In this document: positions 56,254 to 64,000 of the stretch, in pieces
Layout: each line of letters begins with the position of its first letter
Position numbering within the stretch: the first letter of the stretch is position 1
Source of the DNA: an uncultured Roseateles sp.
GTDB lineage: Bacteria > Pseudomonadota > Gammaproteobacteria > Burkholderiales > Burkholderiaceae_C
Direction: 5' to 3'
NCBI RefSeq assembly: GCF_963422335.1
Contig: NZ_OY729424.1
Span: forward strand, 4,960,001-5,024,000
Length of the DNA: 64,000 nt
Notes under the pieces: generated by a model
Databases searched by the model: none
What the model saw: the letters and a program-made list of their open reading frames with translations, nothing else
Told to the model about the DNA's origin: nothing
Translations under genes and position numbers: made by a program

Positions 56254-57250
56254 GGTTCAGGGTCCAGACCCCATGCGGCGACTTGCCCACCTTGACCTGC
56301 TTGACGACCTTGCGCGTCTGCGTGTCAATCATCGTCAGCTTGCCGGCCCAGCGCGAGCCGACCAGCAGGGTCTTGCCATCGGGCAGCAACTCCATATCGT
56401 CCGGGCCGCCGGGGCCGGGGAACTGATCGACCACCGCAAAGCTCTGCAGGTCGATCTTGCTGATGGTGTTGCCGGCGCGGTTGCTGACCAGCACATGGCG
56501 CTTGTCGCCCCAGGCGCGGAACGAGTGGGCGCCATTGCCGGTGGGCAGGCGCTTGACCAGCTTCGGCTGTGCGCCGGTGACGTCATAGATCTCGACCAGC
56601 TTGTCGCCGGTCAGGGCCACCAGGATGTGCTTGTCGTCGGGTGTCAGGTAGATGTCGGCGGGCATCTTGCCGACCTTGATCTTCCAGCGCGGCGTCTGCG
56701 TCGATAGGTCGATCGCCATCAGCTCGTCGCTGTCCTGTATCGACACGTAGAGCACCGTGCTCTTGCTGTCGATGTAGAGATGGCTGGGCGTCTCGGGCGC
56801 CTCGATGCGCTTGACGAACTTCAGCGGATTCGCCTCCAGCGGCTGCCAGTGGTAGAGGTTCACATGGTTGAGCCGATTGGCCGCCGTGACGAACCACTTC
56901 ATGTCCGGCGAGAAGCGCAGATGGTAGGGGTCGGCAATGCCGCGCAAGGTGCGCTGCACCTCGGCCGTGACCGGGTCGATGAAGGTCAGTGAATCGCCTA
57001 GAGCGTTGGCCACGATCAGTGACTTCTCGTCCGGCGTCAGGTACAGATGGTGCGGCTCCTTGCCGGTCGGGATGCGCTTGATCTGGGTGAAGCTGACCGG
57101 ATCGATCACGCTGACGTCGGCGTCCAGCGAGTTGAGCACGAAGATCGGAGGCGTGGCGGCCTGGGCCAGGCCGGCCGCGGTAAAGGCCATCAGGGCCAGG
57201 CTGCGGCGCAAAGTCAGAGTGAGCAGGTTCAAGGGCAATCCGGGAATCAA
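56240..57250 (-). CDS. YncE-like seven-bladed beta-propeller protein, exported
   Basis: A 336-residue secreted protein. After the signal region (LALMAFTAAGLAQAA) it contains repeated propeller blades: DADVSVIDPVSFTQIKRIPT, GKEPHHLYLTPDEKSLIVAN, GDKLVEIYDVTG, NTISKIDLQSFAVVDQF. YncE relatives bind ligands or DNA in the periplasm. The start is probably TTG at 57250, since the first ATG would cut the signal peptide. First gene of a unit with a deacetylase and a sterol-desaturase-family protein. Confidence 0.8.
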   Translation of the reverse strand: MIPGLPLNLLTLTLRRSLALMAFTAAGLAQAATPPIFVLNSLDADVSVIDPVSFTQIKRIPTGKEPHHLYLTPDEKSLIVANALGDSLTFIDPVTAEVQRTLRGIADPYHLRFSPDMKWFVTAANRLNHVNLYHWQPLEANPLKFVKRIEAPETPSHLYIDSKSTVLYVSIQDSDELMAIDLSTQTPRWKIKVGKMPADIYLTPDDKHILVALTGDKLVEIYDVTGAQPKLVKRLPTGNGAHSFRAWGDKRHVLVSNRAGNTISKIDLQSFAVVDQFPGPGGPDDMELLPDGKTLLVGSRWAGKLTMIDTQTRKVVKQVKVGKSPHGVWTLNHAPR

Positions 57251-57341
57251 GGAATCAGGGAACTGAACCGTCTAGTGTAGGCGGCGAGGGCACAGCGCCT
57301 GAGCAGCGGCATTGATGCCAGGCAAGAGGCGCGCAAATTCT

Positions 57342-57404
57342 CCAGTCAGTTGGGGTCAGAGCTTTCGGCCACGCTTCGCGTGGATCTCAAGGTCTGACCC
57401 GCAA
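57342..57404 (-). repeat. Palindromic intergenic repeat, copy B
   Basis: Read on the minus strand it begins TTGCGGGTCAGACCTTG, contains the perfect hairpin CCACGC-gaa-GCGTGG, and ends AGCTCTGACCCCAACTGACTGG-like. GGGTCAGA and TCTGACCC at its ends are perfect complements, so the whole element is a stem-loop. It is inverted relative to copy A and starts 4 bp after the AIM24 gene stop. Confidence 0.75.
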
Positions 57405-57408
57405 GATC

Positions 57409-58221
57409 TCAGTCTTCATCGCCCCCGATCAAACCGCCCAACAGCCCGGCGCCCGCAAAGCCCCCCAGCAAGGAACCCTCCTCCTTGCGCCCGCCATTCT
57501 GCGGCGCGGCGGCGAAGATGCGCGAGGCCAGGCGCGAGAACGGCAGACTTTGCAGCCAGACGGTGCCGGGGCCCGTCATCTTGGCCAGGAACAGGCCCTC
57601 ACCGCCGAACAGTGCCGTCTTGATCTTGCCGACGTACTGGATCTCGAAATTGACGCTGGGCGTGTAGGCCACCACGCAGCCGGTGTCCACCAGCAGGGTC
57701 TGGCCAGGCTGCAGCTCGCGTTTGACGACGGTGCCGCCGGCATGCACAAAGGCCAGGCCGTCGCCGTCGAGCTTTTGCATCACGAAACCTTCGCCGCCGA
57801 AAAAGCCGACCGACATCTTCTGCTGGAAGGCAATGCCCAGGGACACGCCACGCGCGGCGCACAGGAACGACTCCTTCTGGCACAGCAAGGTGCCGCCGAG
57901 CTGGCGCAGATCCATGGCCAGGATCTTGCCCGGATAGGGCGCGGCAAAGGCCACGCGCAGCTTGCTCGAGGCCTGGTTGGTATAGATCGTGGTGAACAGC
58001 GATTCGCCGCTGATCAGCCGCTTGCCCGCGCCCATCAGCTTGCCGAAGAAGCCGCTCTGCTGGGCCGAACCGTCGCCGAAGATGGTGTCCATGCTGATGC
58101 CGGCGTCCATGAACATCATGCTGCCGGCCTCGCCGATGGCCGCCTCGCCGGGATCCAGCTCGACCTCGACAAACTGCATCTCGGCGCCCTTGATCTCGTA
58201 GTCAACAACGTCCATCGCCAT
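57409..58221 (-). CDS. AIM24/TIGR00266 family protein
   Basis: A 270-residue protein with the beta-rich AIM24 fold: DYEIKGAEMQFVEVELDPGE, GEAGSMMFMDAGI, FFGGEGFVMQKLDGDGLAFV and FGGEGLFLAKMTGPGTVWLQ. A Gly-rich tail follows (GGFAGAGLLGGLIGGDED). Function unclear; relatives are small scaffold-like proteins. ATG at 58221 with AGGA upstream is preferred; the longer frame would use TTG at 58239. Confidence 0.87.
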   Translation of the reverse strand: MAMDVVDYEIKGAEMQFVEVELDPGEAAIGEAGSMMFMDAGISMDTIFGDGSAQQSGFFGKLMGAGKRLISGESLFTTIYTNQASSKLRVAFAAPYPGKILAMDLRQLGGTLLCQKESFLCAARGVSLGIAFQQKMSVGFFGGEGFVMQKLDGDGLAFVHAGGTVVKRELQPGQTLLVDTGCVVAYTPSVNFEIQYVGKIKTALFGGEGLFLAKMTGPGTVWLQSLPFSRLASRIFAAAPQNGGRKEEGSLLGGFAGAGLLGGLIGGDED

Positions 58222-58278
58222 GTTCTCAGTCCTCGTCAAAACGGTTTGGGTTACGCAGGGCGCGATGGTACTGAAATT

Positions 58279-59523
58279 TCAATGCACTTCTGCGCCGGAT
58301 CGGGCGGGCCGCACCCAGCCGATCCAGAACATGGCCCAGGCGGTAAGCGCCAGGGCCAGCCAGCCATTCAGGTGATAACCGTCCAAGCGGCCGCCGGGGC
58401 CGTTGCTCAGCAGCAGCCCGCCGACCCAGGCGGCACAGCCCACACCCAGCGACTGGATCGCGTTGTTCACGCTCATGAAAGCGCCGCGGTGCGCCTTGGC
58501 CGGCACGGTGGACAGCAGCGCCTGCATCGGTATCACCCGGCCGGACACCGGCACCATGAACAGGGGGAAGAACAGCATCAGGCCCCACAGCGGCCAGGCC
58601 GGCAGATAGGTCACGGCCAGCAGCGGCAGTGCCGACACCAGGGCGAGCACGCGAAATACCCGCACCGCGCCGTAACGGTCGCTCAGCTTGCCCACGGCCC
58701 GGGCAGTGAACAGCGTGGCCAGGCCGCCTGCCATATAGACCCAGGACAGGTCCTCGGGCTTGAGGTGCAGATTGGCCACGAACACCGGCGAGATGAAGGG
58801 AATCACCAGCATGCCCGACATCATCATCGGCCCCGACAGCGCAAACGCCCGCAAATGCCCCGGCTCCCGCAGCAGCGCCCACAGCTGGGGCAGCACCTCG
58901 GCCATCGGCACCCGGCGCTGCGCCAGGTGGGCATTCAGGGTTGGCAGGGTGTAGCGCCCGATGATCCAGATCAGCACCGACACCAGCACCAGCACGTAAA
59001 ACGGCGACTGCCAGCCGTGGTGCGCACCCAGGAACACGCCCAGCGGCACGCCGGCCACGGCTGCCATCGGGAAGGCCGTCATGATCAGGCCGGTGGCGGC
59101 GCCCCGGCGCTGCACCGGAATCACGTCAGCCACGATGGCCATCACCACTGCCCCCATCACGCCCCCGGTGAGCCCGGCAAAAGCGCGCGACAAGACCATC
59201 AGCGAAAAGCTGCTGGCCAGCGCGCAACCGAGATTGGACAGCGCGAACAGCGCGTAGACCACCAGCAGCAGGCGCTTGCGGTCGAAGCGGTCGATGTAGG
59301 TGGCCGACAGCAGGCCCGAGATGCCTGAGCACCAGGAGTAGGCCGATACGGCGGTGGCAAAGGCGGCCGGGCCGACCGAGAAGGCCTCCATGATCTGCGG
59401 GCCCAGCGGCATCATGATGACGAAGTCGGTGATCACGGTGAACTGGGTGAAGGCCAACAGCCACAGCAGCGCGCGCTCGCGCTTGTCACTCAGGGCTGGT
59501 GTCTTGATGAGGTCGGCCATCAT
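58279..59523 (-). CDS. MFS transporter, probable efflux
   Basis: A 414-residue major facilitator with twelve predicted helices, the A-type loop DRFDRKRLLL between helices 2 and 3, and RAFAGLTGGVMGAVVMAIVA in the centre. It resembles arabinose/drug-type exporters; substrate unknown. Its ATG overlaps the stop of the PadR-type gene (ATGA), so it is the likely target of that regulator. Confidence 0.87.
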   Translation of the reverse strand: MMADLIKTPALSDKRERALLWLLAFTQFTVITDFVIMMPLGPQIMEAFSVGPAAFATAVSAYSWCSGISGLLSATYIDRFDRKRLLLVVYALFALSNLGCALASSFSLMVLSRAFAGLTGGVMGAVVMAIVADVIPVQRRGAATGLIMTAFPMAAVAGVPLGVFLGAHHGWQSPFYVLVLVSVLIWIIGRYTLPTLNAHLAQRRVPMAEVLPQLWALLREPGHLRAFALSGPMMMSGMLVIPFISPVFVANLHLKPEDLSWVYMAGGLATLFTARAVGKLSDRYGAVRVFRVLALVSALPLLAVTYLPAWPLWGLMLFFPLFMVPVSGRVIPMQALLSTVPAKAHRGAFMSVNNAIQSLGVGCAAWVGGLLLSNGPGGRLDGYHLNGWLALALTAWAMFWIGWVRPARSGAEVH

Positions 59524-60104
59524 TCGATCGCCTCGATCTCTTGCGTCGCGCGCTGCAGCACCGCCTCGATGCGGGCCAACTGCTCGGCGCTGGGCGTGCC
59601 GCCGCGCACCCGTGCCACCACCACCGCCTTGAGCTGGTGCAGGCTGCGGCGTATGCCGCTGTGGTGGTCGCTCTCGCCGCAGTGGCGGGCCTGTATGCTG
59701 CCCAGCACGGCGCTGTTCTGCGCCAGAAAGGCCTGGCCTTCGGGCGTGATGGTGTGCAGCTTGCGGTTGCCCTCGCGGCTGACCAGCACATGGCCCAGGT
59801 CTTCCAGCAGGGCCAGCAGCGGATAGATCACGCCCGGGCTGGGGCTGTAGCCGCCGCCGGCGCGCTGCTCGATCTCCTTGATGATCTCGTAGCCATGGCG
59901 GGGCTGCTCGGCAATCAGCTTGAGCACGACAAAGCGCAGGTCGCCCGCGTCGAACATCTTGGGGCCGCGCCGCCCCCGGCCGCCACCCCGGCCATCGTGA
60001 TCGCCGCCATGCCCGCCGCGACCACGCCCGCCGCCGCCCTCGTGATGGGAGTGGCCATGCAGCCAGTGACCGAACCCGGGCCGGCCGTTGAAGAGAGCAA
60101 ACAT
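59520..60104 (-). CDS. YqjI-like PadR family regulator with His/Gly-rich N-terminus
   Basis: A 194-residue repressor. A His/Gly/Arg-rich head (about residues 12-48) is followed by the PadR winged helix (LRFVVLKLIAEQPRHGYEII, GYSPSPGVIYPLLALLEDLG) and a C-terminal dimer helix. E. coli YqjI, a nickel/iron-responsive PadR protein, has the same plan with a longer His/Cys-rich head; here no Cys is present in the head. A double dyad lies 10 bp upstream. Operon with an MFS exporter. Confidence 0.86.
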   Translation of the reverse strand: MFALFNGRPGFGHWLHGHSHHEGGGGRGRGGHGGDHDGRGGGRGRRGPKMFDAGDLRFVVLKLIAEQPRHGYEIIKEIEQRAGGGYSPSPGVIYPLLALLEDLGHVLVSREGNRKLHTITPEGQAFLAQNSAVLGSIQARHCGESDHHSGIRRSLHQLKAVVVARVRGGTPSAEQLARIEAVLQRATQEIEAIE

Positions 60105-60113
60105 CCGAACCTC

Positions 60114-60145
60114 GTAAGATATGTCTTAATAAAGATATATCTTAC
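60114..60145. promoter_or_regulatory. Tandem dyads upstream of the PadR-type gene
   Basis: AAGATATGTCTT (60116-60127) and the perfect palindrome AAGATATATCTT (60132-60143) lie within a larger inverted repeat starting GTAAGATAT and ending ATATCTTAC. This AT-rich double site is the expected autoregulatory operator of the PadR protein. Confidence 0.7.
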
Positions 60146-60196
60146 TGAAAACTACTGCATTCGCAAACCGGGCGAAAGACCTTGGCACGCGCAAGG

Positions 60197-60529
60197 TCAC
60201 GGCGCGGGCGTACGGGCGCCCTGCCAGCTCTCGGCCCAGTCGTAGAGCGGCTGCATCGCGGCGAGCAACTGGCGGCCGCTGGCAGTGAGGCGGTAGCCGC
60301 CGTCAGCATGCTCCAGCAGGCCGGTGGCACGCAACTCCTTGAGCCGGGTATTCAGCAGGCTGGGGTTGCTGTCGCAAGCCTCCTGCAGCGCGCGAAAGGT
60401 CAGCGGCTCGCCGCGCAACTCCCACAGGATGCGCAGCGCCGCGCGGCGACCGAGCAGGTCCAGCGCCACCATGATGGGGCGGCCGGTCGTCGAGCCGCGC
60501 ACCGCTTGGCCTGAGATTGGAATTTTCAT
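60197..60529 (-). CDS. HxlR family transcriptional regulator
   Basis: A 110-residue winged-helix protein with the HxlR pattern (ALDLLGRRAALRILWELRGE, TFRALQEACDSNPSLLNTRL, YRLTASGRQLLAAM). It lacks the conserved N-terminal redox Cys of some members; its only cysteine is in EACDSN. It is divergent from the carboxymuconolactone-decarboxylase-family gene across 59 bp that contain an inverted repeat, so it probably controls that gene. Confidence 0.86.
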   Translation of the reverse strand: MKIPISGQAVRGSTTGRPIMVALDLLGRRAALRILWELRGEPLTFRALQEACDSNPSLLNTRLKELRATGLLEHADGGYRLTASGRQLLAAMQPLYDWAESWQGARTPAP

Positions 60530-60540
60530 GCTTTACTTTT

Positions 60541-60566
60541 CATAGCAAACAAGTAGCATTGCTATG
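60541..60566. promoter_or_regulatory. Inverted repeat between hxlR-type and CMD genes
   Basis: CATAGCAA (60541-60548) and TTGCTATG (60559-60566) form a perfect 8-bp inverted repeat with a 10-bp spacer in the divergent promoter region, a layout expected for an HxlR dimer. Confidence 0.65.
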
Positions 60567-60588
60567 CAAACTATAGCGGAGCCAGCCC

Positions 60589-61137
60589 ATGCAACTACGT
60601 ATGCCCCCAGCCCAGGCGCCCTTCCCGCCCGAGATCCAGCAGGCGCTGGACCGCACCATGCCGCCCGGCCGCGCGCCCTTGCGGCTGTTCACCACCCTGG
60701 CCCGTGATCCCCGGCTGTTCGGCAAGTTCTTTGCCGGCGGCCTGCTGGACCGCGGCCATCTGACGCTGAGGCAGCGCGAGATCGTCATCGCACGCACCAC
60801 GGCGCTGTGTCGGTCCGAGTACGAATGGGGGGTGCACATCAGCCTGTTCGGCGCCAAGGCCGGCTTCGACGAGGCGCAGGTGCGCTCGCTGGCTCTGGCT
60901 GGATCGCAGGACGGGTGCTGGACCGACGAGGAGTGCGACCTGCTGCGTCTGTGCGAAGCCTTGCACCGCGAGTGTCAGGTCGAAGACGCCCTCTGGCAGG
61001 CGCTGAAGGCCCGCTTCAGCGACGAGGCGATGCTGGAGTTGCTGATGCTGGCCGGCTTCTACCGCACGGTCAGCTATCTGACCAACGCCCTGGAACTGCC
61101 GCTGGAAGCAGAGGGGGCGAGGTTTCCGGGAGATTGA
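60589..61137 (+). CDS. Carboxymuconolactone decarboxylase (AhpD-like) family protein
   Basis: A 182-residue helical protein. LRQREIVIARTTALCRSEYEWGVHISLFG carries the conserved Glu, Cys and His of the AhpD/CMD core in split form (CRSEYEWGVH). Family members act as decarboxylases or thiol-dependent peroxidase reductants. Expression is probably set by the divergent HxlR regulator. Substrate unknown. Confidence 0.84.
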   Translation: MQLRMPPAQAPFPPEIQQALDRTMPPGRAPLRLFTTLARDPRLFGKFFAGGLLDRGHLTLRQREIVIARTTALCRSEYEWGVHISLFGAKAGFDEAQVRSLALAGSQDGCWTDEECDLLRLCEALHRECQVEDALWQALKARFSDEAMLELLMLAGFYRTVSYLTNALELPLEAEGARFPGD

Positions 61138-61146
61138 AGCTCCCCG

Positions 61147-61206
61147 GCCGAGGGCCTGCAGGCCCTCGGCGTGAAATGGCGAGCAAGCAGCCGCAGGGCT
61201 GCTTGC
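61147..61206. terminator. Two hairpins between convergent genes
   Basis: GCCGAGGGCC-tgca-GGCCCTCGGC (61147-61170) is a perfect palindromic stem and GCAAGCAGCC-gca-GGGCTGCTTGC (61183-61206) a near-perfect one. They lie between the CMD gene and phaB and may end both transcripts, although neither has a T-tract. Confidence 0.45.
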
Positions 61207-61215
61207 TGTCCCATG

Positions 61216-61953
61216 TCACCCCATGTGCAAGCCGCCGTTGCAGCTGAAATCAGCCCCGGTGGTGAAGCCCGAATCTTCCCCTGCCAACCAGGCCAGGATG
61301 GACGCAATTTCTTCCGGCGTACCCAGGCGCTTGACAGGGATCGTGGCAACGATCTTGTCCAGCACGTCCTGGCGAATGCCCTTGACCATGTCGGTGGCGA
61401 TATAGCCCGGGCTGATGGTGTTCACCGTCACGCCCTTGTTGGCCACTTCCTGGGCCAGGGCCATGGTGAAGCCATGCATGCCAGCCTTGGCGGCCGAGTA
61501 GTTGGTCTGGCCGAACTGGCCCTTCTCGCCGTTCACCGAACTGATGTTGATGATGCGGCCCCAGCCCTTGTCCAGCATGCCTTCGATGACCTGCTTGGTC
61601 ACATTGAACATGCTGTTCAGATTGGTGTTGATGACAGCATCCCAGTCGGCGCGGCTCATCTTGCGAAACATGCCGTCACGGGTGATGCCGGCGTTGTTGA
61701 CCAGCACATCCACCTCGCCGTGCTCGGCGCGCACCTTGGCGAAGGCCTCGACGGTGGACTCCCATTCGGCCACATTGCCGACCGAAGCGTAGAAGCTGTA
61801 GCCTAGCGCCTTCTGCTCGCCCAGCCATTTGTCGAAGTCGCGGCTGGGGCCGCAACCGGCAACCACCTTGAAGCCTTCCTTGTGCAGGCGTTGGCACATC
61901 GAGGTTCCGATGCCACCCATACCGCCGGTGACGTAAGCCAATTTCTGCGTCAT
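61216..61953 (-). CDS. phaB: Acetoacetyl-CoA reductase
   Basis: A 245-residue NADPH-dependent short-chain reductase that makes (R)-3-hydroxybutyryl-CoA. AYVTGGMGGIGTSMCQRLHK binds the cofactor; the catalytic Ser-Tyr-Lys lies in INISSVNGEKGQFGQTNYSA plus AAKAG. VNNAGITRDGMFRKM is typical of PhaB. AGGAGA precedes the ATG. It is the third gene of phaC-phaA-phaB, 142 bp after phaA. Confidence 0.95.
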   Translation of the reverse strand: MTQKLAYVTGGMGGIGTSMCQRLHKEGFKVVAGCGPSRDFDKWLGEQKALGYSFYASVGNVAEWESTVEAFAKVRAEHGEVDVLVNNAGITRDGMFRKMSRADWDAVINTNLNSMFNVTKQVIEGMLDKGWGRIINISSVNGEKGQFGQTNYSAAKAGMHGFTMALAQEVANKGVTVNTISPGYIATDMVKGIRQDVLDKIVATIPVKRLGTPEEIASILAWLAGEDSGFTTGADFSCNGGLHMG

Positions 61954-62095
61954 TGATGTCTCCTTGCGCGTCTAGCGCTGTCTGTCAAAACTCGGGGCTT
62001 GCTCGTCTGGGCAAGCTACCCGTCAACTAGGGTCCCGCAGGCCGTTGGCCCGGTCAATCGGGTTCCCCCTCATGCCGGCCCTGCGGCGACCGATA

Positions 62096-63277
62096 TCAGC
62101 GCTCGACGGTCAGCGCCACGCCCAGGCCGCCGCCTATGCACAGGCTGGCAATGCCGCGCTTGGCATCGCGCTTTTGCATCTCGTGCAGCAGCGTGACCAG
62201 AATGCGACAGCCCGAGGCACCGATCGGGTGACCCAGCGCGATCGCGCCGCCGTTGACATTGACCTTGCTGGTGTCCCAGCCCATTTCGCTGTGCACGGCA
62301 CAGGCCTGTGCGGCGAAGGCCTCGTTGATCTCCAGCAGGTCCAGATCGGCGGGCTTCCAGCCGGCGCGCTCCAGCGCCTTGCGCGCGGCGGGCACCGGGC
62401 CCATGCCCATGTAAGCGGGGTCCAGGCCGGCGCTGGCGTAGGAGGCAATGCGTGCCAGCGGCTTCAGGCCCAGGGCGGCCGCCTTGGCCGCGCTCATCAC
62501 CATCACGGCGGCGGCACCGTCGTTCAGGCCCGAGGCATTGCCCGCCGTCACGCTGCCGGCCTTGTCGAAGGCGGGGCGCAGGCCGGCCAGCACCTCGGCA
62601 TTCGACTTGCGGTTGATGAACTCGTCGGCCGCGAACACGATGGGGTCGCCCTTCTTCTGCGCGATGCTGAAAGGCACGATCTCGTCCTTGAAGCGGCCGG
62701 CGTCCTGCGCCGCGGCCGCCTTCTGTTGCGAGCCCAGGGCCAACGCATCCTGCTGCTCGCGCGACACGCCGTACTTCTTGGCCACGTTCTCGGCCGTGAT
62801 GCCCATGTGGTACTGGTTGTAGACGTCCCACAGGCCGTCGACAATCATCGAGTCGATCATCTTCCAGTCACCCATGCGCTGGCCGTCGCGCGAGCCATTC
62901 AGCACGTGGGGGCTCAGGCTCATGCTCTCCTGACCGCCGGCGATGACGATCTCGCTGTCGCCGTCGCGGATGGCCTGGGCGGCCAGCATCACCGCCTTCA
63001 GGCCCGAGCCGCAGACCTTGTTGATGGTCATGGCCGGCACCGTGTTCGGGAAGCCCGACTTGATCACCGACTGACGCGCCGGGTTCTGCCCGGTGCCGGC
63101 CTGCAAGACCTGACCCAAAATCACTTCGCTGACCTGGCCAGCCTCGATGCCGCTGCGCTTGATCAGCTCGGCCAGCACGGCCGCGCCCAGTTCGGTGGCC
63201 GGGGTCTTGGCCAGGGTGCCACCGAACTTGCCGATGGCGGTGCGGGTGGCGGCGACGATGACGATATCGGTACTCAT
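62096..63277 (-). CDS. phaA: Acetyl-CoA acetyltransferase (beta-ketothiolase)
   Basis: A 393-residue thiolase that condenses two acetyl-CoA. The acyl-accepting Cys is in NKVCGSGLKAVMLAAQ, the His in NVNGGAIALGHPIGASGCR and the second Cys in SLCIGGGLGVALTVER. Normal length. GGAGAA precedes the ATG. It lies 35 bp after phaC and supplies PhaB. Confidence 0.95.
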   Translation of the reverse strand: MSTDIVIVAATRTAIGKFGGTLAKTPATELGAAVLAELIKRSGIEAGQVSEVILGQVLQAGTGQNPARQSVIKSGFPNTVPAMTINKVCGSGLKAVMLAAQAIRDGDSEIVIAGGQESMSLSPHVLNGSRDGQRMGDWKMIDSMIVDGLWDVYNQYHMGITAENVAKKYGVSREQQDALALGSQQKAAAAQDAGRFKDEIVPFSIAQKKGDPIVFAADEFINRKSNAEVLAGLRPAFDKAGSVTAGNASGLNDGAAAVMVMSAAKAAALGLKPLARIASYASAGLDPAYMGMGPVPAARKALERAGWKPADLDLLEINEAFAAQACAVHSEMGWDTSKVNVNGGAIALGHPIGASGCRILVTLLHEMQKRDAKRGIASLCIGGGLGVALTVER

Positions 63278-63312
63278 GAGGTTCTCCTGCTCAAGTTGTG
63301 GGGGAGGCGGTA

Positions 63313-64000
63313 TCAGGCCTTTTGTTTGACGTAACGCCCGGGCGCCGGCTCGATCGCCTTGTATTTGCGATTGCCCGGCGTCTTAGGTGCAGCAATTTTC
63401 TTGCCAGCGTGCTCGCCCAGCCATTCGGCCCAGTCGGTCCACCAGCTGCCGGGGTATTCGGTCGCGCCCTTGAACCAGTCCTGGGCGTTCTCGGGGAAGG
63501 TCGATTTGCCAATCCAGTGGCTGCGCTTGCCCTTGGCCGGCGGGTTGATCACGCCGGCGATATGGCCCGAGGCGCCGAGCACAAAACGCTTCTTGCCGGC
63601 GAACACCTGGGTGCTGCGGTAGGCACTGTCCCAGGGCACGATATGGTCTTCGCGAGAGCCGTAGATATAGACCGGGGCCTTGATGGCGGGGAGGTCCACC
63701 GGCTCGCCGCAGACGGTCAGTTGGCCCGGTTCAATCAGCTCGTTCTGCAGATAGGTGTGGCGCAGATACCAGCAGTACATGGGCCCGGGCAGATTGGTGC
63801 TGTCGCCGTTCCAGTACAGCAGGTCGAACGGCGGCGGCGACTCCCCCTTCAGGTAGTTGCCGACGACATAGTTCCAGACCAGGTCGTTGGGGCGCAGAAA
63901 GCTGAAGGTGGCAGCCAGGTCCTTGCCCATCAGAAGGCCGGGGCCGGTCGGGGCATCGGGGCCAATGGTCATGTCGCGCAGCTTCACCGAGGCCTCGTCG
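63313..64000 (-). CDS. phaC: Class I poly(3-hydroxyalkanoate) synthase (C-terminal part)
   Basis: The gene runs off the right edge; at least 229 C-terminal codons are present. This part holds the catalytic Asp in YGSREDHIVPWDSAY and the catalytic His in LGASGHIAGVINPPA, and GNYLKGESPPPFDLLYWNGD, diagnostic for class I PhaC. The nucleophile Cys is outside the window. It leads the phaC-phaA-phaB operon, the same order as in Cupriavidus necator. Confidence 0.94.
   Translation of the reverse strand, partial: DEASVKLRDMTIGPDAPTGPGLLMGKDLAATFSFLRPNDLVWNYVVGNYLKGESPPPFDLLYWNGDSTNLPGPMYCWYLRHTYLQNELIEPGQLTVCGEPVDLPAIKAPVYIYGSREDHIVPWDSAYRSTQVFAGKKRFVLGASGHIAGVINPPAKGKRSHWIGKSTFPENAQDWFKGATEYPGSWWTDWAEWLGEHAGKKIAAPKTPGNRKYKAIEPAPGRYVKQKA

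Noticed and set aside
53545..56295. A 916-codon open frame spanning EI24, desaturase-family and deacetylase genes in antisense
   Set aside because: His/Gln/Arg-rich and crosses three recognised genes; no domain recognised.

Overview
The window is 64 kb of uniformly GC-rich, densely coding bacterial chromosome. Gene content points to a betaproteobacterium of the order Burkholderiales, probably a Roseateles/Pelomonas/Mitsuaria-like member (inference from phaC-phaA-phaB order, several methyl-accepting chemotaxis proteins, PEP-CTERM proteins, glnA-ntrB-ntrC and minC-minD-minE). No rRNA, tRNA, CRISPR array, integrase or transposase was seen. About 57 protein genes are supported, two of them cut by the window edges.

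Layout. 0-4.5 kb: the tail of a collagen-like surface protein, then a leftward run of UPF0149 protein, chemoreceptor, degenerate GGDEF protein and DUF4197 protein. 4.6-8.9 kb: a type II NADH dehydrogenase convergent with dusC, which is translationally coupled to a TPR/GT41 glycosyltransferase. 8.9-17.5 kb: a PEP-CTERM esterase-like protein, a membrane PAS-GGDEF-EAL protein, and a four-gene overlapping cluster (M3 peptidase, YgjP-like peptidase, DUF808 protein, SLC13/ArsB-type permease). 17.5-25.4 kb: a chemoreceptor, a 373-bp spacer with strong hairpins, two coupled TPR-GAF-ATPase sensor kinases that both lack the phospho-acceptor histidine, and two coupled very small ORFs. 25.5-32.2 kb: M14 peptidase and hydrolase, a second PEP-CTERM protein, psuG-psuK with a double palindrome upstream, and a DUF2167/M50 pair.

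32.2-40.4 kb: a peptide-type ABC binding protein, S9 peptidase, GNAT enzyme, and a porin / small periplasmic binding protein / chemoreceptor cluster. 40.6-44.1 kb: minCDE with a clear terminator, then divergent ybbA and tesA. 44.1-52.7 kb: a DUF6600 protein, peptide deformylase, MBL hydrolase, ntrC, ntrB, a small periplasmic coiled-coil protein, and glnA. A sigma-54 promoter with two NtrC-like dyads lies upstream of glnA, so the regulators and their main target sit together.

52.7-61.2 kb: CinA-like and EI24 proteins; a three-gene unit (YncE-like propeller, polysaccharide deacetylase, sterol-desaturase family) bracketed by inverted copies of a 50-60 bp palindromic repeat; an AIM24 protein; a YqjI-like PadR regulator with an MFS exporter; and an HxlR regulator divergent from a carboxymuconolactone-decarboxylase-family enzyme. 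61.2-64 kb: phaC (partial), phaA and phaB for polyhydroxybutyrate synthesis.

Nothing in the window is a clearly new defence or mobile system. The most unusual items are the tandem kinases with Gln at the H-box position, the inverted-repeat-bracketed operon, the coupled micro-ORFs, and several unannotated-looking operator palindromes.
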